From assembly GCA_016291995.1 (NCBI GenBank), contig JAEEZV010000067.1:1-12020 (forward strand): a stretch of 12,020 bases of DNA, read 5' to 3'. Both the position numbers and the translations under genes were made by a program. Position 1 is the first letter of the stretch. The number at the start of each line of letters is the position of its first letter. Of this stretch, positions 1 through 7,113 are shown in pieces. The stretch comes from Caryophanales bacterium. GTDB taxonomy: Bacteria; Bacillota_I; Bacilli_A; RF39; UBA660. Under the pieces are notes generated by a model. The model made no database searches, was not told where the DNA came from, and saw nothing but the letters and a program-made list of their open reading frames with translations.

Positions 1-639
1 AAGAATAATCATAACTTAGATAGCGATATCTATGTTGTAAGTAAAGTAGTAAAACAAGAACTTGTTAAGAATGCTATTAAATCATTGTTAATCGCATCAA
101 TTGGTATAATTATCTATATAGCAATTCGCTTTAGATTTAATTATGCTATCAGTGCTATTATTGCACTTCTTCATGATGCACTATTTACATTCTTATTCTT
201 CAGTATCTTTAAAATAGAAATAACAAGTGTCTTTATTGCTGCTATCTTAACTATCATTGGTTATAGTATTAACGATACGATTGTAACATTTGATATGATA
301 AGAGAAAACTATAAAACAAAATATAAAAATGATATTAAAGACAAAGAAACATTAAATGAATTAGTTAATATCAGTATTCGTAGAACATTATTTAGAACTA
401 TTATGACTACAATTACAACAATTGTTCCTGTAATAGCATTACTTCTATTTGGTTCTAATGAAATACTAAACTTTAATATTGCATTACTTATTGGTTTCTT
501 ATTAGGAACATATTCAAGTATCTTTATCTCTAATATGATATGGTTAAGACTTGAAGGATTCCATATCTCTAAACCTAAAAAAGATGATGAAGATATCGAT
601 GATATTAATGAACTGAAAGTAAGAGGTATTAATTGCTAA
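1..639 (+). CDS. secF: Protein translocase subunit SecF, C-terminal part (5' end outside window)
   Basis: The reading frame is open from base 1 to the TAA at 637-639 (212 residues visible), so the true start lies upstream; the TTG at 85 is internal. SecF works with SecD in the membrane beside SecYEG and uses the proton gradient to help pull exported proteins across. The visible part contains about five hydrophobic segments (roughly residues 25-46, 52-72, 78-98, 133-155 and 158-180), matching the last five of SecF's six helices. The family signature GYSINDTIVTFDMIREN is present in the third of these. A charged, Asp/Glu-rich cytoplasmic tail closes the protein. Whether this is a separate SecF or the C-terminal half of a SecDF fusion cannot be decided here. 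The stop codon overlaps the ribosome binding site of rel, so the two genes are probably cotranscribed. Confidence 0.93.
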   Translation, partial: KNNHNLDSDIYVVSKVVKQELVKNAIKSLLIASIGIIIYIAIRFRFNYAISAIIALLHDALFTFLFFSIFKIEITSVFIAAILTIIGYSINDTIVTFDMIRENYKTKYKNDIKDKETLNELVNISIRRTLFRTIMTTITTIVPVIALLLFGSNEILNFNIALLIGFLLGTYSSIFISNMIWLRLEGFHISKPKKDDEDIDDINELKVRGINC

Positions 640-646
640 AGGAGGT
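638..646 (+). promoter_or_regulatory. Strong ribosome binding site of rel, overlapping the secF stop
   Basis: AAAGGAGGT lies 6 bases before the ATG at 653 and shares its first two bases with the secF TAA. It is close to a perfect complement of the 16S rRNA 3' end and fixes the rel start at 653. Confidence 0.85.
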
Positions 647-652
647 AATCTC

Positions 653-2803
653 ATGAGCGTTAAAACTGAAAACATTACAATTGAAGATTTACTTAACAAA
701 GTAAAAGAATATGACGATAACGAAGAAGATTTAAACTTGATAAGAAAAGCTTATGAATATGCTTATCGTAAACATTTTTCCCAAAAGAGAATTACTGGGG
801 ACGATTATATTACGCATCCCCTTAATGTTGCATGGATATTAACTGGAGTAGGTGCGGATGCCGTTGCAATAACTGCAGCCTTACTTCACGATACAATTGA
901 GGATTCTGATAGTACTTTTGAAGAAATAAAAGATTTATTTGGCGAAGAAGTTGCTAAGATTGTCGATGGCGTTACTAAAATTAACAGGTTAAGATTTAGT
1001 TCCGATTCAGAACAAATGGCTGCTAACCAAAGAAAAATATTGGTAGGATTATCTTCCGATGTTAGAGTATTAATCGTTAAATTAGCTGATAGGCTTCACA
1101 ATATGCGTACTTTGTATGTCTTATCTGAAGCTAAACAAAAAAGAAAAGCCAAAGAAACATTAGAAATATTGACACCTGTTGCCCATAGACTTGGTATGTA
1201 TAAATTAAAAAGTGAACTAGAAGATTTGTCCCTTAGATACTTAAACCCTACAGCTTATTATGAAATAGTTGAAAAACTAAATCTAAAGAAAACCGAAAGA
1301 GACGAAGCCGTTGGTAAAATGTTAGATGAAGTAAGTAAACTATTAACTGAACATAATATTACTCATGAAATAAAGGGTAGGAGTAAAGGTATTTACAGTA
1401 TCTATAATAAAATGAATAAAGGTAAAAAATTCGAAGATATATATGATATTTTAGCCCTAAGAGTACTTGTTAATACTGAACAAGAATGCTATTTAGCCTT
1501 AGGCTTAATCCATTCGAAATATAAACCAGTACCAAAGAGATTTAAAGATTATATTGCTATGCCTAAAACAAATCTTTATCAATCACTTCACACAACTGTT
1601 TTTGGTATTGATGATCAATTATTTGAAATACAAATAAGAACATATGAAATGGATAAAATAGCAGAATATGGTATTGCTTCCCATTGGTCATACAAAGAAA
1701 ATAAAACGGTAGCTATTAAAGATCAAATGGATCAAAAATTAGCCATCTTTAGAAATATTATCGAACTTAATGAAGATGCTACGACTCCTGAAGAATTCAT
1801 ATCTAATGTCAAAAAAGATATTCTCTTTAATGATTCAATATATGTTTATACTCCTAAAGGAGATGCCATTGAGCTTCCTAACGGAGCTACCTGTGTAGAC
1901 TTTGCTTATAAAGTACATAGTGAAGTTGGAGATAGAATGGTGGGAGCCATCGTCAATGATAACATTGTCCCATTTGACTATACCCTAAAAACAGGTGATA
2001 TTATCAAAATAAATACTAGTAAATTATCCAAGGGTCCAAATAAAGATTGGTTAAACTTTGTTGTTACTAGTCAAGCAAAGAATAAAATAAAAGCTTTCTA
2101 TACTAGAAGAGAAAAAGATGATAATTTATCTAGAGGATCTGATATATTTGAAAAAGCTTTAAGAAGAAAGAAACTTGTATTTAATGAAGTAATTGATAAT
2201 TATTTAGATCCCATATTAGATACATTTAAATTAAAAGATTTAGATGACCTATATTTAGCTCTTGGTTCTGGAAAATTTACAATGTCTTCAGTTATGAAAG
2301 TAATTAATAAGAAGAATGATAAAACAGAAAAACTTCTTAATAAGACACCATCAAATGTAAAATCTACGCTTAACAATGATGTCTTAGTCGAAGGTATGAA
2401 TGAAATAAAAGTAAGCTTAAGTGGCTGCTGTAAACCAATTCCTGGTGATAACATAATTGGATATATTACCAAAGGATCAGGTATTACTGTTCATCGTAGT
2501 AATTGTAAAAATATTGTCGATTTAGATGAAAGATTAATCAATGTTAAATGGAATGATATGGTATCTAAAAAGTTTGCTACCGATGTTCTAATCTATACAA
2601 CTCCTGAAGATAATTTATTATCGATAATAACATCAGCTAGTACAAATAATATCTCTATTGATTCTGTATCTACGATTACTAAAAAAGATTGTAAAATATA
2701 TATGATTACTATTTTGGTAGAAAATCTTGAAAAATTAGAAAAATTCTGTAAAGAATTAAATAATAATAAATTTATCTTAAAAGTAGAAAGGCAGATGAAC
2801 TGA
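653..2803 (+). CDS. rel: Bifunctional (p)ppGpp synthetase/hydrolase, long RSH protein
   Basis: Cytosolic stringent-response enzyme: it makes (p)ppGpp from ATP and GDP/GTP when ribosomes meet uncharged tRNA, and degrades it otherwise. At 716 aa it is a full-length long RSH. Domains in order are an HD hydrolase (about 40-190; H55, H79-D80, E83-D84 and D146 of LADRLHN), a synthetase (about 240-350; RSKGIYSIYNK, RFKD at 296-299, YQSLHTTV, EIQIRT at 325-330), TGS (about 394-453), a helical linker, a zinc-finger/RIS segment (C592-C593, H614, C618) and a C-terminal ACT domain (about 643-705). The intact HD residues and the RFKD (rather than ExDD) motif indicate that both activities are retained, typical of Firmicutes Rel. 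It starts 13 bases after secF, and its TGA shares one base with the dtd ATG. The second in-frame codon after the stop is again TGA. Confidence 0.97.
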   Translation: MSVKTENITIEDLLNKVKEYDDNEEDLNLIRKAYEYAYRKHFSQKRITGDDYITHPLNVAWILTGVGADAVAITAALLHDTIEDSDSTFEEIKDLFGEEVAKIVDGVTKINRLRFSSDSEQMAANQRKILVGLSSDVRVLIVKLADRLHNMRTLYVLSEAKQKRKAKETLEILTPVAHRLGMYKLKSELEDLSLRYLNPTAYYEIVEKLNLKKTERDEAVGKMLDEVSKLLTEHNITHEIKGRSKGIYSIYNKMNKGKKFEDIYDILALRVLVNTEQECYLALGLIHSKYKPVPKRFKDYIAMPKTNLYQSLHTTVFGIDDQLFEIQIRTYEMDKIAEYGIASHWSYKENKTVAIKDQMDQKLAIFRNIIELNEDATTPEEFISNVKKDILFNDSIYVYTPKGDAIELPNGATCVDFAYKVHSEVGDRMVGAIVNDNIVPFDYTLKTGDIIKINTSKLSKGPNKDWLNFVVTSQAKNKIKAFYTRREKDDNLSRGSDIFEKALRRKKLVFNEVIDNYLDPILDTFKLKDLDDLYLALGSGKFTMSSVMKVINKKNDKTEKLLNKTPSNVKSTLNNDVLVEGMNEIKVSLSGCCKPIPGDNIIGYITKGSGITVHRSNCKNIVDLDERLINVKWNDMVSKKFATDVLIYTTPEDNLLSIITSASTNNISIDSVSTITKKDCKIYMITILVENLEKLEKFCKELNNNKFILKVERQMN

Positions 2804-3240
2804 TGAGAATTGTGGTACAACGTGTCGATAATGCTAGTGTTACTGTCGATAATAAAGTTGTAGGTAAAATAGATAAAGGTCTAATGCTTTTAGTTGGTTT
2901 TACCGAAGGTGATGATGATACCAACATTGCATATATGGTCGATAAAGTATTAAATTTAAGAATCTTTGATGATGAACAAGGAGTTATGAATAAAAGCCTT
3001 TTAGATGTAGGTGGAAGTATTCTATCAGTAAGTCAATTTACTTTGTATGCTGATGCTTCAAAAGGAAGAAGACCTAGTTACGTAAAAGCCTTATCTGGAG
3101 ATTTAGCTACTAAATTATATGATAAATTTAATAAATTAATTAAAGATAAAGGTATTCATATTGAAACAGGTATTTTTGGTGCTGAAATGAAAGTTAGTTT
3201 AATCAATGATGGACCAATTACAATTCTTTTAGAAAAATAA
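2803..3240 (+). CDS. dtd: D-aminoacyl-tRNA deacylase
   Basis: Releases D-amino acids (and glycine mischarged on tRNA-Ala) from tRNA, protecting translation from mischarging; it acts in the cytosol as a homodimer. The 145-aa length is standard for the DTD family. The start MRIVVQRV is canonical. The active-site motif SQFTLYAD is at 77-84, followed by KGRRPS at 87-92. The Gly-cisPro region is near the C-terminus (TGIFGAEM 122-129 and NDGPIT 135-140). The ATG overlaps the rel TGA by one base, implying translational coupling; an AAAGG about 11 bases upstream inside rel can serve as ribosome binding site. The rel-dtd pairing is a conserved Firmicutes arrangement (relA-yrvI in Bacillus subtilis). 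A strong hairpin terminator follows 10 bases after the stop. Confidence 0.97.
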   Translation: MRIVVQRVDNASVTVDNKVVGKIDKGLMLLVGFTEGDDDTNIAYMVDKVLNLRIFDDEQGVMNKSLLDVGGSILSVSQFTLYADASKGRRPSYVKALSGDLATKLYDKFNKLIKDKGIHIETGIFGAEMKVSLINDGPITILLEK

Positions 3241-3249
3241 TTGTAAAAT

Positions 3250-3287
3250 AAAAGTAGACTTAAGTAATTAAGTTTACTTTTTCTTTT
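3250..3287 (+). terminator. Intrinsic terminator of the secF-rel-dtd unit
   Basis: A 14-bp stem (3250-3263 with 3268-3281, one G-U pair at 3257) closes on a four-base GTAA loop and is followed by TTCTTTT. It lies 10 bases after dtd and before the SEDS gene, so it ends the upstream transcript. Confidence 0.82.
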
Positions 3288-3301
3288 ATCTTTGCTATAT
3301 T

Positions 3302-3307
3302 TATAAT
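3302..3307 (+). promoter_or_regulatory. Possible -10 element of the SEDS gene
   Basis: A perfect TATAAT lies 20 bases before the start codon, after the dtd terminator. No good -35 is found at 16-18 bp, so support is partial. Transcription would begin near 3314, directly at the ribosome binding site (AAGGAGG, 3315-3321). Confidence 0.4.
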
Positions 3308-3327
3308 GATAGATAAGGAGGAATATC

Positions 3328-4464
3328 ATGAAAAAACCAACAAAATTAGATAAACCATTACTAATTGTTATGTTATCATTTATGATATTTGGCCTTATCA
3401 TGGTCTTAAGTGCTTCATCTATGGCTTCATACATGAGATATCACAATAGTATTTATTACTATCTAATAAGACAAGGAATATTTATGTTAATTGGTATGGT
3501 AGGATTCCTCGTAGCAGTTTATTTTCCCACCAAATTATTTAAACAAATTAGCCCTGTATTAATGGGTGGATTAATACTATCATTATTTGGTTTAATGGTG
3601 TATGGATCAGTATATAATGCTAGTAAAGCTTGGTATGATTTAAAATTCTTTACTGTTCAACCAAGTGAAATAGGTAAGATAATTATCATCCTGTTTTTAG
3701 CATATTACTATAATAAACATAAAGATGATTTAGATAATCAATGGACTTTATTTAAGCCTATCTTAATTTCTCTAATTAGTATCATAAGCGTAGTAATGCA
3801 ACCAGATTTAGGTACTGGCTTTGTCATGTTTGGCATAGTTTTCATAATCTTTTATGCCTTACCATTAAAAAAAGAAACGCGTAGTCCTATCAATAAAATA
3901 TTCTTAGGTGGTGTTCTCTTAGTTATCTTAACCTTAATCTTAACTGGTGGATCACTTCTCCGTGATTATCAGTTAAAAAGATTCCAATTTATAAATCCAT
4001 GTGAAAGATATGAAGAAGTAACCGGCTATCAGTTATGTAACAGTATCATAGCATTATATAATGGTGGCCTTACTGGTAAAGGAATGGGTGAGAGTACCCA
4101 AAAATATTTATATTTACCAGAATCTCATACTGACTTTATCTTCCCAATTATCGTGGAAGAATGGGGTCTAATTGTCGGTTTAGTCATAATTGGTTTATAT
4201 CTATTTATGTTATATCGTATTCTAAGAATAGCTAGAAGAGCTACCAATTTAGGAAATGCAATCATTGCCTATGGTATATTTGCTTATGTATTCTTACATA
4301 TTGCCATAAACCTAATTGGTGTCTTAAACATAGGACCATTAACTGGTGTACCATTACCATTCCTATCATATGGTGGTAGTTATACACTGACACTATTATT
4401 CTCTATGGGCTTAGTTCAAAGAGTCCATTATGAAACATATAAGAAAAGAAACTATAATAAATAA
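3328..4464 (+). CDS. ftsW: SEDS-family peptidoglycan glycosyltransferase, FtsW-like
   Basis: Integral membrane enzyme that polymerises lipid II into glycan strands, working with a class B penicillin-binding protein. The 378-aa length and about ten hydrophobic segments fit the SEDS family. Diagnostic motifs are QPDLGTG (158-164), YLPESHTDFIF (262-272), where D269 is the expected catalytic aspartate in the large extracellular loop, VEEWG (276-280) and the GVPLPFLSYGGS signature (340-351). The segment GGLTGKGMGESTQKYLYLPE resembles FtsW more than RodA, which favours a septal role, but the two subfamilies cannot be separated with certainty by eye. The start has an excellent AAGGAGG six bases upstream. 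It appears to be a single-gene unit with terminators on both sides; no penicillin-binding protein gene is adjacent in the window. C225 and C237 lie in the extracellular loop, an uncommon pair. Confidence 0.92.
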   Translation: MKKPTKLDKPLLIVMLSFMIFGLIMVLSASSMASYMRYHNSIYYYLIRQGIFMLIGMVGFLVAVYFPTKLFKQISPVLMGGLILSLFGLMVYGSVYNASKAWYDLKFFTVQPSEIGKIIIILFLAYYYNKHKDDLDNQWTLFKPILISLISIISVVMQPDLGTGFVMFGIVFIIFYALPLKKETRSPINKIFLGGVLLVILTLILTGGSLLRDYQLKRFQFINPCERYEEVTGYQLCNSIIALYNGGLTGKGMGESTQKYLYLPESHTDFIFPIIVEEWGLIVGLVIIGLYLFMLYRILRIARRATNLGNAIIAYGIFAYVFLHIAINLIGVLNIGPLTGVPLPFLSYGGSYTLTLLFSMGLVQRVHYETYKKRNYNK

Positions 4465-4490
4465 ATCTTACCAAAAGTAAGATTTTTTTT
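4463..4490 (+). terminator. Intrinsic terminator of the SEDS gene, overlapping its stop
   Basis: A 9-bp perfect stem (AAATCTTAC 4463-4471 with GTAAGATTT 4477-4485) and a 5-base loop run into T8 (4483-4490). The left arm begins inside the TAA stop codon. Confidence 0.87.
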
Positions 4491-4558
4491 ATAAATTTTT
4501 TAAAAATAAAAGTAATTGGTATTTTTTTCTTGAATATTATTTATGAAGGGAGAAAAAT

Positions 4559-5440
4559 ATGAATTACTATAAATTAATAAAAAATGAATTAATTGATAAT
4601 GAAATTAACAAGAGAGTAAAGGATTATAGTAAGAACAAATATGAATTAGAAAAATACTATAACGTTGGTAAACTACTTAGTGAAGCAGGGAAACACTATG
4701 GTGAAGGAATTATTAAAGAATACTCCGCAAAATTAAAACAAGATATAGATAAAAAATATAGTGTAAGATACCTATTTGATATACGAAAACTATATGTATT
4801 TTTAAAAGTGCACCCAATGGGTGCACAATTGACCATGTCACACTATAGACTTCTTTTCTCTATTAAAAATAAGGAAGAGGTAAATTATTATATTGATCAA
4901 GTTAGTAAAAAGTGTCTATCCAAAAGACAGTTAGAAATGTTAATTAAGAGTCATGCATATGAAAGATTACCCAAGAGCACTAAACAGAAACTAATAAATA
5001 AAGAAGAAACTAAATTACCTGATTTAGTTCCCAATCCAATAATGATTAGAAATAAAAACAATTATGAAATAATATCTGAAAAGATATTGATGAAAATCAT
5101 TATGGAAAATATACCTTCATTTTTAAAAGAACTTGGTAGTGGATTTACATTTATCGATAATGAATACAAAATAAAGGTAGGTAATAATTATAATTACATT
5201 GATTTACTTTTATTCAATATTGAGTATAACTGTTATGTCGTCATTGAATTAAAAGTAACTGGATTAAAGAAAGAACACATTGGTCAAATCCAAGTGTATA
5301 TGAACTATATTGATAATAAGTTAAAGAAGTATTATCAAGATAAAACAATAGGAATAATTGTTACTAAAAAAGATAATAAGTTTATTATGGAATATTGCAG
5401 TGATCCTAGAATACTGAATAGAGAATATGAAATAATATAA
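4559..5440 (+). CDS. DUF1016/YhcG-type PDDEXK nuclease domain protein
   Basis: Predicted nuclease of the DUF1016 (YhcG) family, 293 aa, somewhat shorter than the usual 330-380. The N-terminal DUF1016_N part (about 25-140) contains YYNVGKLLSEAG...YGEGIIKE and LTMSHYRLL (91-99), equivalent to the family's LSWSHY box. The C-terminal PDDEXK core has GSGFTFI (193-199), D215 in YIDLLLF, E230 and K232 in VIELK, and Q243 in IGQIQVY, so the catalytic set looks complete. The biological role of the family is not firmly known; links to phage or plasmid restriction have been suggested from its domain and genomic context. Here it stands alone, with no methylase or restriction subunit in the window. The start at 4559 has GGGAG six bases upstream. 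A perfect 19-base palindrome at 4808-4826 encodes residues V84-A89, just before the LTMSHY box. Only poor promoter matches are visible upstream. Confidence 0.88.
   Translation: MNYYKLIKNELIDNEINKRVKDYSKNKYELEKYYNVGKLLSEAGKHYGEGIIKEYSAKLKQDIDKKYSVRYLFDIRKLYVFLKVHPMGAQLTMSHYRLLFSIKNKEEVNYYIDQVSKKCLSKRQLEMLIKSHAYERLPKSTKQKLINKEETKLPDLVPNPIMIRNKNNYEIISEKILMKIIMENIPSFLKELGSGFTFIDNEYKIKVGNNYNYIDLLLFNIEYNCYVVIELKVTGLKKEHIGQIQVYMNYIDNKLKKYYQDKTIGIIVTKKDNKFIMEYCSDPRILNREYEII
4808..4826. repeat. Perfect GC-rich palindrome inside the nuclease gene
   Basis: GTGCACCC and GGGTGCAC form 8-bp perfect arms around an AAT spacer. Twelve of 19 bases are G or C, in sharp contrast to the AT-rich surroundings. It is in frame, encodes VHPMGA, and has no U-tract after it, so it is not a terminator. 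Confidence 0.8.
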
Positions 5441-5467
5441 AAGAAGTTACTCCGTAACTTCTTCTTT
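5441..5467. terminator. Bidirectional terminator between the nuclease and phosphoesterase genes
   Basis: A perfect 10-bp stem (AAGAAGTTAC 5441-5450 with GTAACTTCTT 5454-5463) closes on a 3-base loop. It is followed by CTTTGTTT on the plus strand and TTATATTATTT on the minus strand. It begins directly after the nuclease stop and also encodes the last codons (Val-Thr-Glu-stop) of the minus-strand gene. Both U-tracts are imperfect. Confidence 0.68.
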
Positions 5468-6298
5468 GTTTATCCTGTAAAAATTAATTGATGGCCTGTT
5501 CCATAATCTATAATTTACTGTGCTAACACCAATTCCTGAAGAAACATATAGACTAGTATTTCCAATCTTGTAGTATTCATCATAATACTTTTTAGCATAT
5601 TCTGGGGTATATATAGCGCCTACAAAAGGAAGTCTAATTTGTCCTCCATGACTATGTCCAGCTAATATTATATTAGGTTCATAATCTTTAACTATTTTTG
5701 TACTTATATCCGGTTCGTGTACTAAAACTATCGTATATATTTTTTCCTCTTTATCTTTTAAATATTCTAATGCCTTATCGATATCATCTTTACCATTAGT
5801 AACATTACCAATTCCACCAATGAATATTATTTCATCACTACTATCGTATATTAAATCATAACTATTATCCAAATAATTAAAACCACTATTATTAAGTATA
5901 TCTGTTATTTCTTCAATGTTTTCATCATCATGATTACCTGTTACAGCGTATTTTCCATACTTAGCAGTTATTCTAGATAAAGAATCGGTTAATACCTTAA
6001 AGTCATCACTATCGAGTTCTACATCTTTATCGATTAAGTCACCTGTAAAAACCACAATATCTGGATCTATTAAATTAATTTCATCGACAATTTCGTTAAC
6101 CTTATCGATTGTAATAGCTCTATTAAAGTGTACATCACTAAAATGGACTATTTTCATTCCATCAAATCCACTAGGAATATCTTCAGATAAAGTATATTCC
6201 TTAGTAATTAAACCACTAGTTCCAACATATCTTGCATATACGATTATGATGAGAAGTATTATAAATATTCTTAAAAGAAAAGCATAGAACTTTTTCAT
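5447..6298 (-). CDS. Membrane-anchored metallophosphoesterase, YkuE-like
   Basis: Calcineurin-like phosphoesterase, 283 aa, with an N-terminal hydrophobic anchor (about 5-22), so the catalytic domain probably lies outside the membrane. The metal-binding blocks are complete and in order: DVH (D55, H57), GDLID (D87), GNHDD (N122, H123), HEPD (H194) and GHSHGGQIRLP (H215, H217). The GHSHGGQIRLP box and overall length match the YkuE/YaeI group, some of whose relatives hydrolyse lipid-linked pyrophosphates; the substrate here is unknown. There is no twin-arginine motif, unlike YkuE of Bacillus. The ATG shares one base with the TAA of the upstream CPBP gene (TAATG), so translation is probably coupled, with GGGGTGA upstream as the ribosome binding site. 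The last four codons are built from the bidirectional terminator hairpin. Confidence 0.92.
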   Translation of the reverse strand: MKKFYAFLLRIFIILLIIIVYARYVGTSGLITKEYTLSEDIPSGFDGMKIVHFSDVHFNRAITIDKVNEIVDEINLIDPDIVVFTGDLIDKDVELDSDDFKVLTDSLSRITAKYGKYAVTGNHDDENIEEITDILNNSGFNYLDNSYDLIYDSSDEIIFIGGIGNVTNGKDDIDKALEYLKDKEEKIYTIVLVHEPDISTKIVKDYEPNIILAGHSHGGQIRLPFVGAIYTPEYAKKYYDEYYKIGNTSLYVSSGIGVSTVNYRLWNRPSINFYRINKEEVTE

Positions 6299-6999
6299 TA
6301 TATCACCCCGGTAGCAATATATAAAATAATTGCTGCGGTGTTATGAATTGAATGCATACAAATTGATGAGAAAATATTATTACTCTTATTATATAAAAGA
6401 GCAAAGGAGAAACCTAGAGCAAAATAAGGAATAATATATACATAATCTATCATCCTATCACTAGTTCCTACAATATGCATAAGTCCAAAAATAAGTCCAC
6501 TTACTAAAGCAAATATAATTCTTAAAAACTTATTGTCCTTATTTGCTAAAAACATATCTCTGATGCTTTTTCTAAATATCATCTCTTCAATAAATGGTGC
6601 ATATAACGAAACAGAGAAAATCATATATACTGGATACTGTGAAATCAAATTTCTAACGGCATCTTCGTTTCCAGCAACGGCATCCTTAATTAGTACTCTA
6701 ATTAAAACATTGCTGACGACCATCACTAAAAATCCAATTATATAATATTTTATACAAGTCTCAAGATTCTTACCAAAGTTTTTAAAGAAATCTTTAAAAT
6801 TACTAATTATTTCTTTTCTATATATTAAGAATATTATTCCCATATACAGAATATCACATACAAATGAGTAAATAATCTTTCCTGTCTCACTAAAACTTTC
6901 TGTACTTAATCTAAATATTTTTAATGGTATATACGGGAATATTGCCATTCCTAATAATAATAAAATAAATATAAATATTCTAAATAATGTCTTTTTCAT
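6298..6999 (-). CDS. CPBP-family intramembrane metalloprotease (CAAX protease/bacteriocin-processing type)
   Basis: A 233-aa polytopic membrane protein with about six hydrophobic segments. It carries the three CPBP (Abi, Rce1-like) motifs: EEMIFR (E138, E139, R143), FGLMH (F171, H175) and HSIHN (H216, N220). Family members cleave within the membrane and have been linked to bacteriocin self-immunity, peptide maturation and signalling; the substrate here cannot be inferred. It is the first gene of a two-gene operon with the metallophosphoesterase, which begins on its last base. The start at 6999 has GGAGAGTG 4 bases upstream and a good promoter (7018-7045, minus). No bacteriocin-like small gene is seen next to it, so a dedicated immunity role is not supported locally. 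Confidence 0.9.
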   Translation of the reverse strand: MKKTLFRIFIFILLLLGMAIFPYIPLKIFRLSTESFSETGKIIYSFVCDILYMGIIFLIYRKEIISNFKDFFKNFGKNLETCIKYYIIGFLVMVVSNVLIRVLIKDAVAGNEDAVRNLISQYPVYMIFSVSLYAPFIEEMIFRKSIRDMFLANKDNKFLRIIFALVSGLIFGLMHIVGTSDRMIDYVYIIPYFALGFSFALLYNKSNNIFSSICMHSIHNTAAIILYIATGVI

Positions 7000-7017
7000 A
7001 TTACACTCTCCATATTT

Positions 7018-7045
7018 ATTATAGCAAAATATAGTTAAAAGTAAA
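7018..7045 (-). promoter_or_regulatory. Promoter of the CPBP-phosphoesterase operon
   Basis: Read on the minus strand: TTTACT (7045-7040), a 16-bp spacer, then TATAAT (7023-7018) preceded by TGC, an extended -10. Predicted transcription start is near 7011, giving a leader of only about 12 nt before the ATG at 6999. Confidence 0.66.
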
Positions 7046-7069
7046 ACATAATTCCAAGTTCTATTATAA

Positions 7070-7098
7070 TTTACAAAAATCTTAGTCTTTGATATACT
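7070..7098 (+). promoter_or_regulatory. Promoter of recD2
   Basis: TTTACA (7070-7075), a 17-bp spacer and TATACT (7093-7098), with TGA immediately before the -10 (extended -10). Predicted start near 7105, downstream of the ATG at 7102, which supports 7114 as the real start codon. Confidence 0.77.
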
Positions 7099-7113
7099 TA
7101 AATGGGTGGTATC

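Noticed and set aside
85..639. A start codon (TTG) for SecF at base 85
   Set aside because: The frame is open to base 1 with SecF-like residues before it, so 85 is internal to a gene cut by the window edge.
2801..2806. TGA read as tryptophan (Mycoplasma code)
   Set aside because: Readthrough would hit a run of TGA codons after a complete ACT domain and destroy the dtd coupling; Trp positions elsewhere use TGG.
3156..3434. A 92-codon minus-strand frame across the dtd-SEDS junction
   Set aside because: It runs antisense through dtd, its terminator and the SEDS start, and resembles no known protein; a shadow of the real genes.
4501..4558. A sigma-A promoter for the nuclease gene
   Set aside because: TTGGTA (4516) and TATTAT (4535) are separated by only 13 bp, and no other pair has acceptable spacing; a weak promoter is possible but not supported.
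7102..7113. Upstream ATG of recD2 (adding MGGI)
   Set aside because: It lies only four bases after the -10 element, upstream of the predicted transcript start, and has no ribosome binding site; RecD2 homologs typically start close to the IKG segment.
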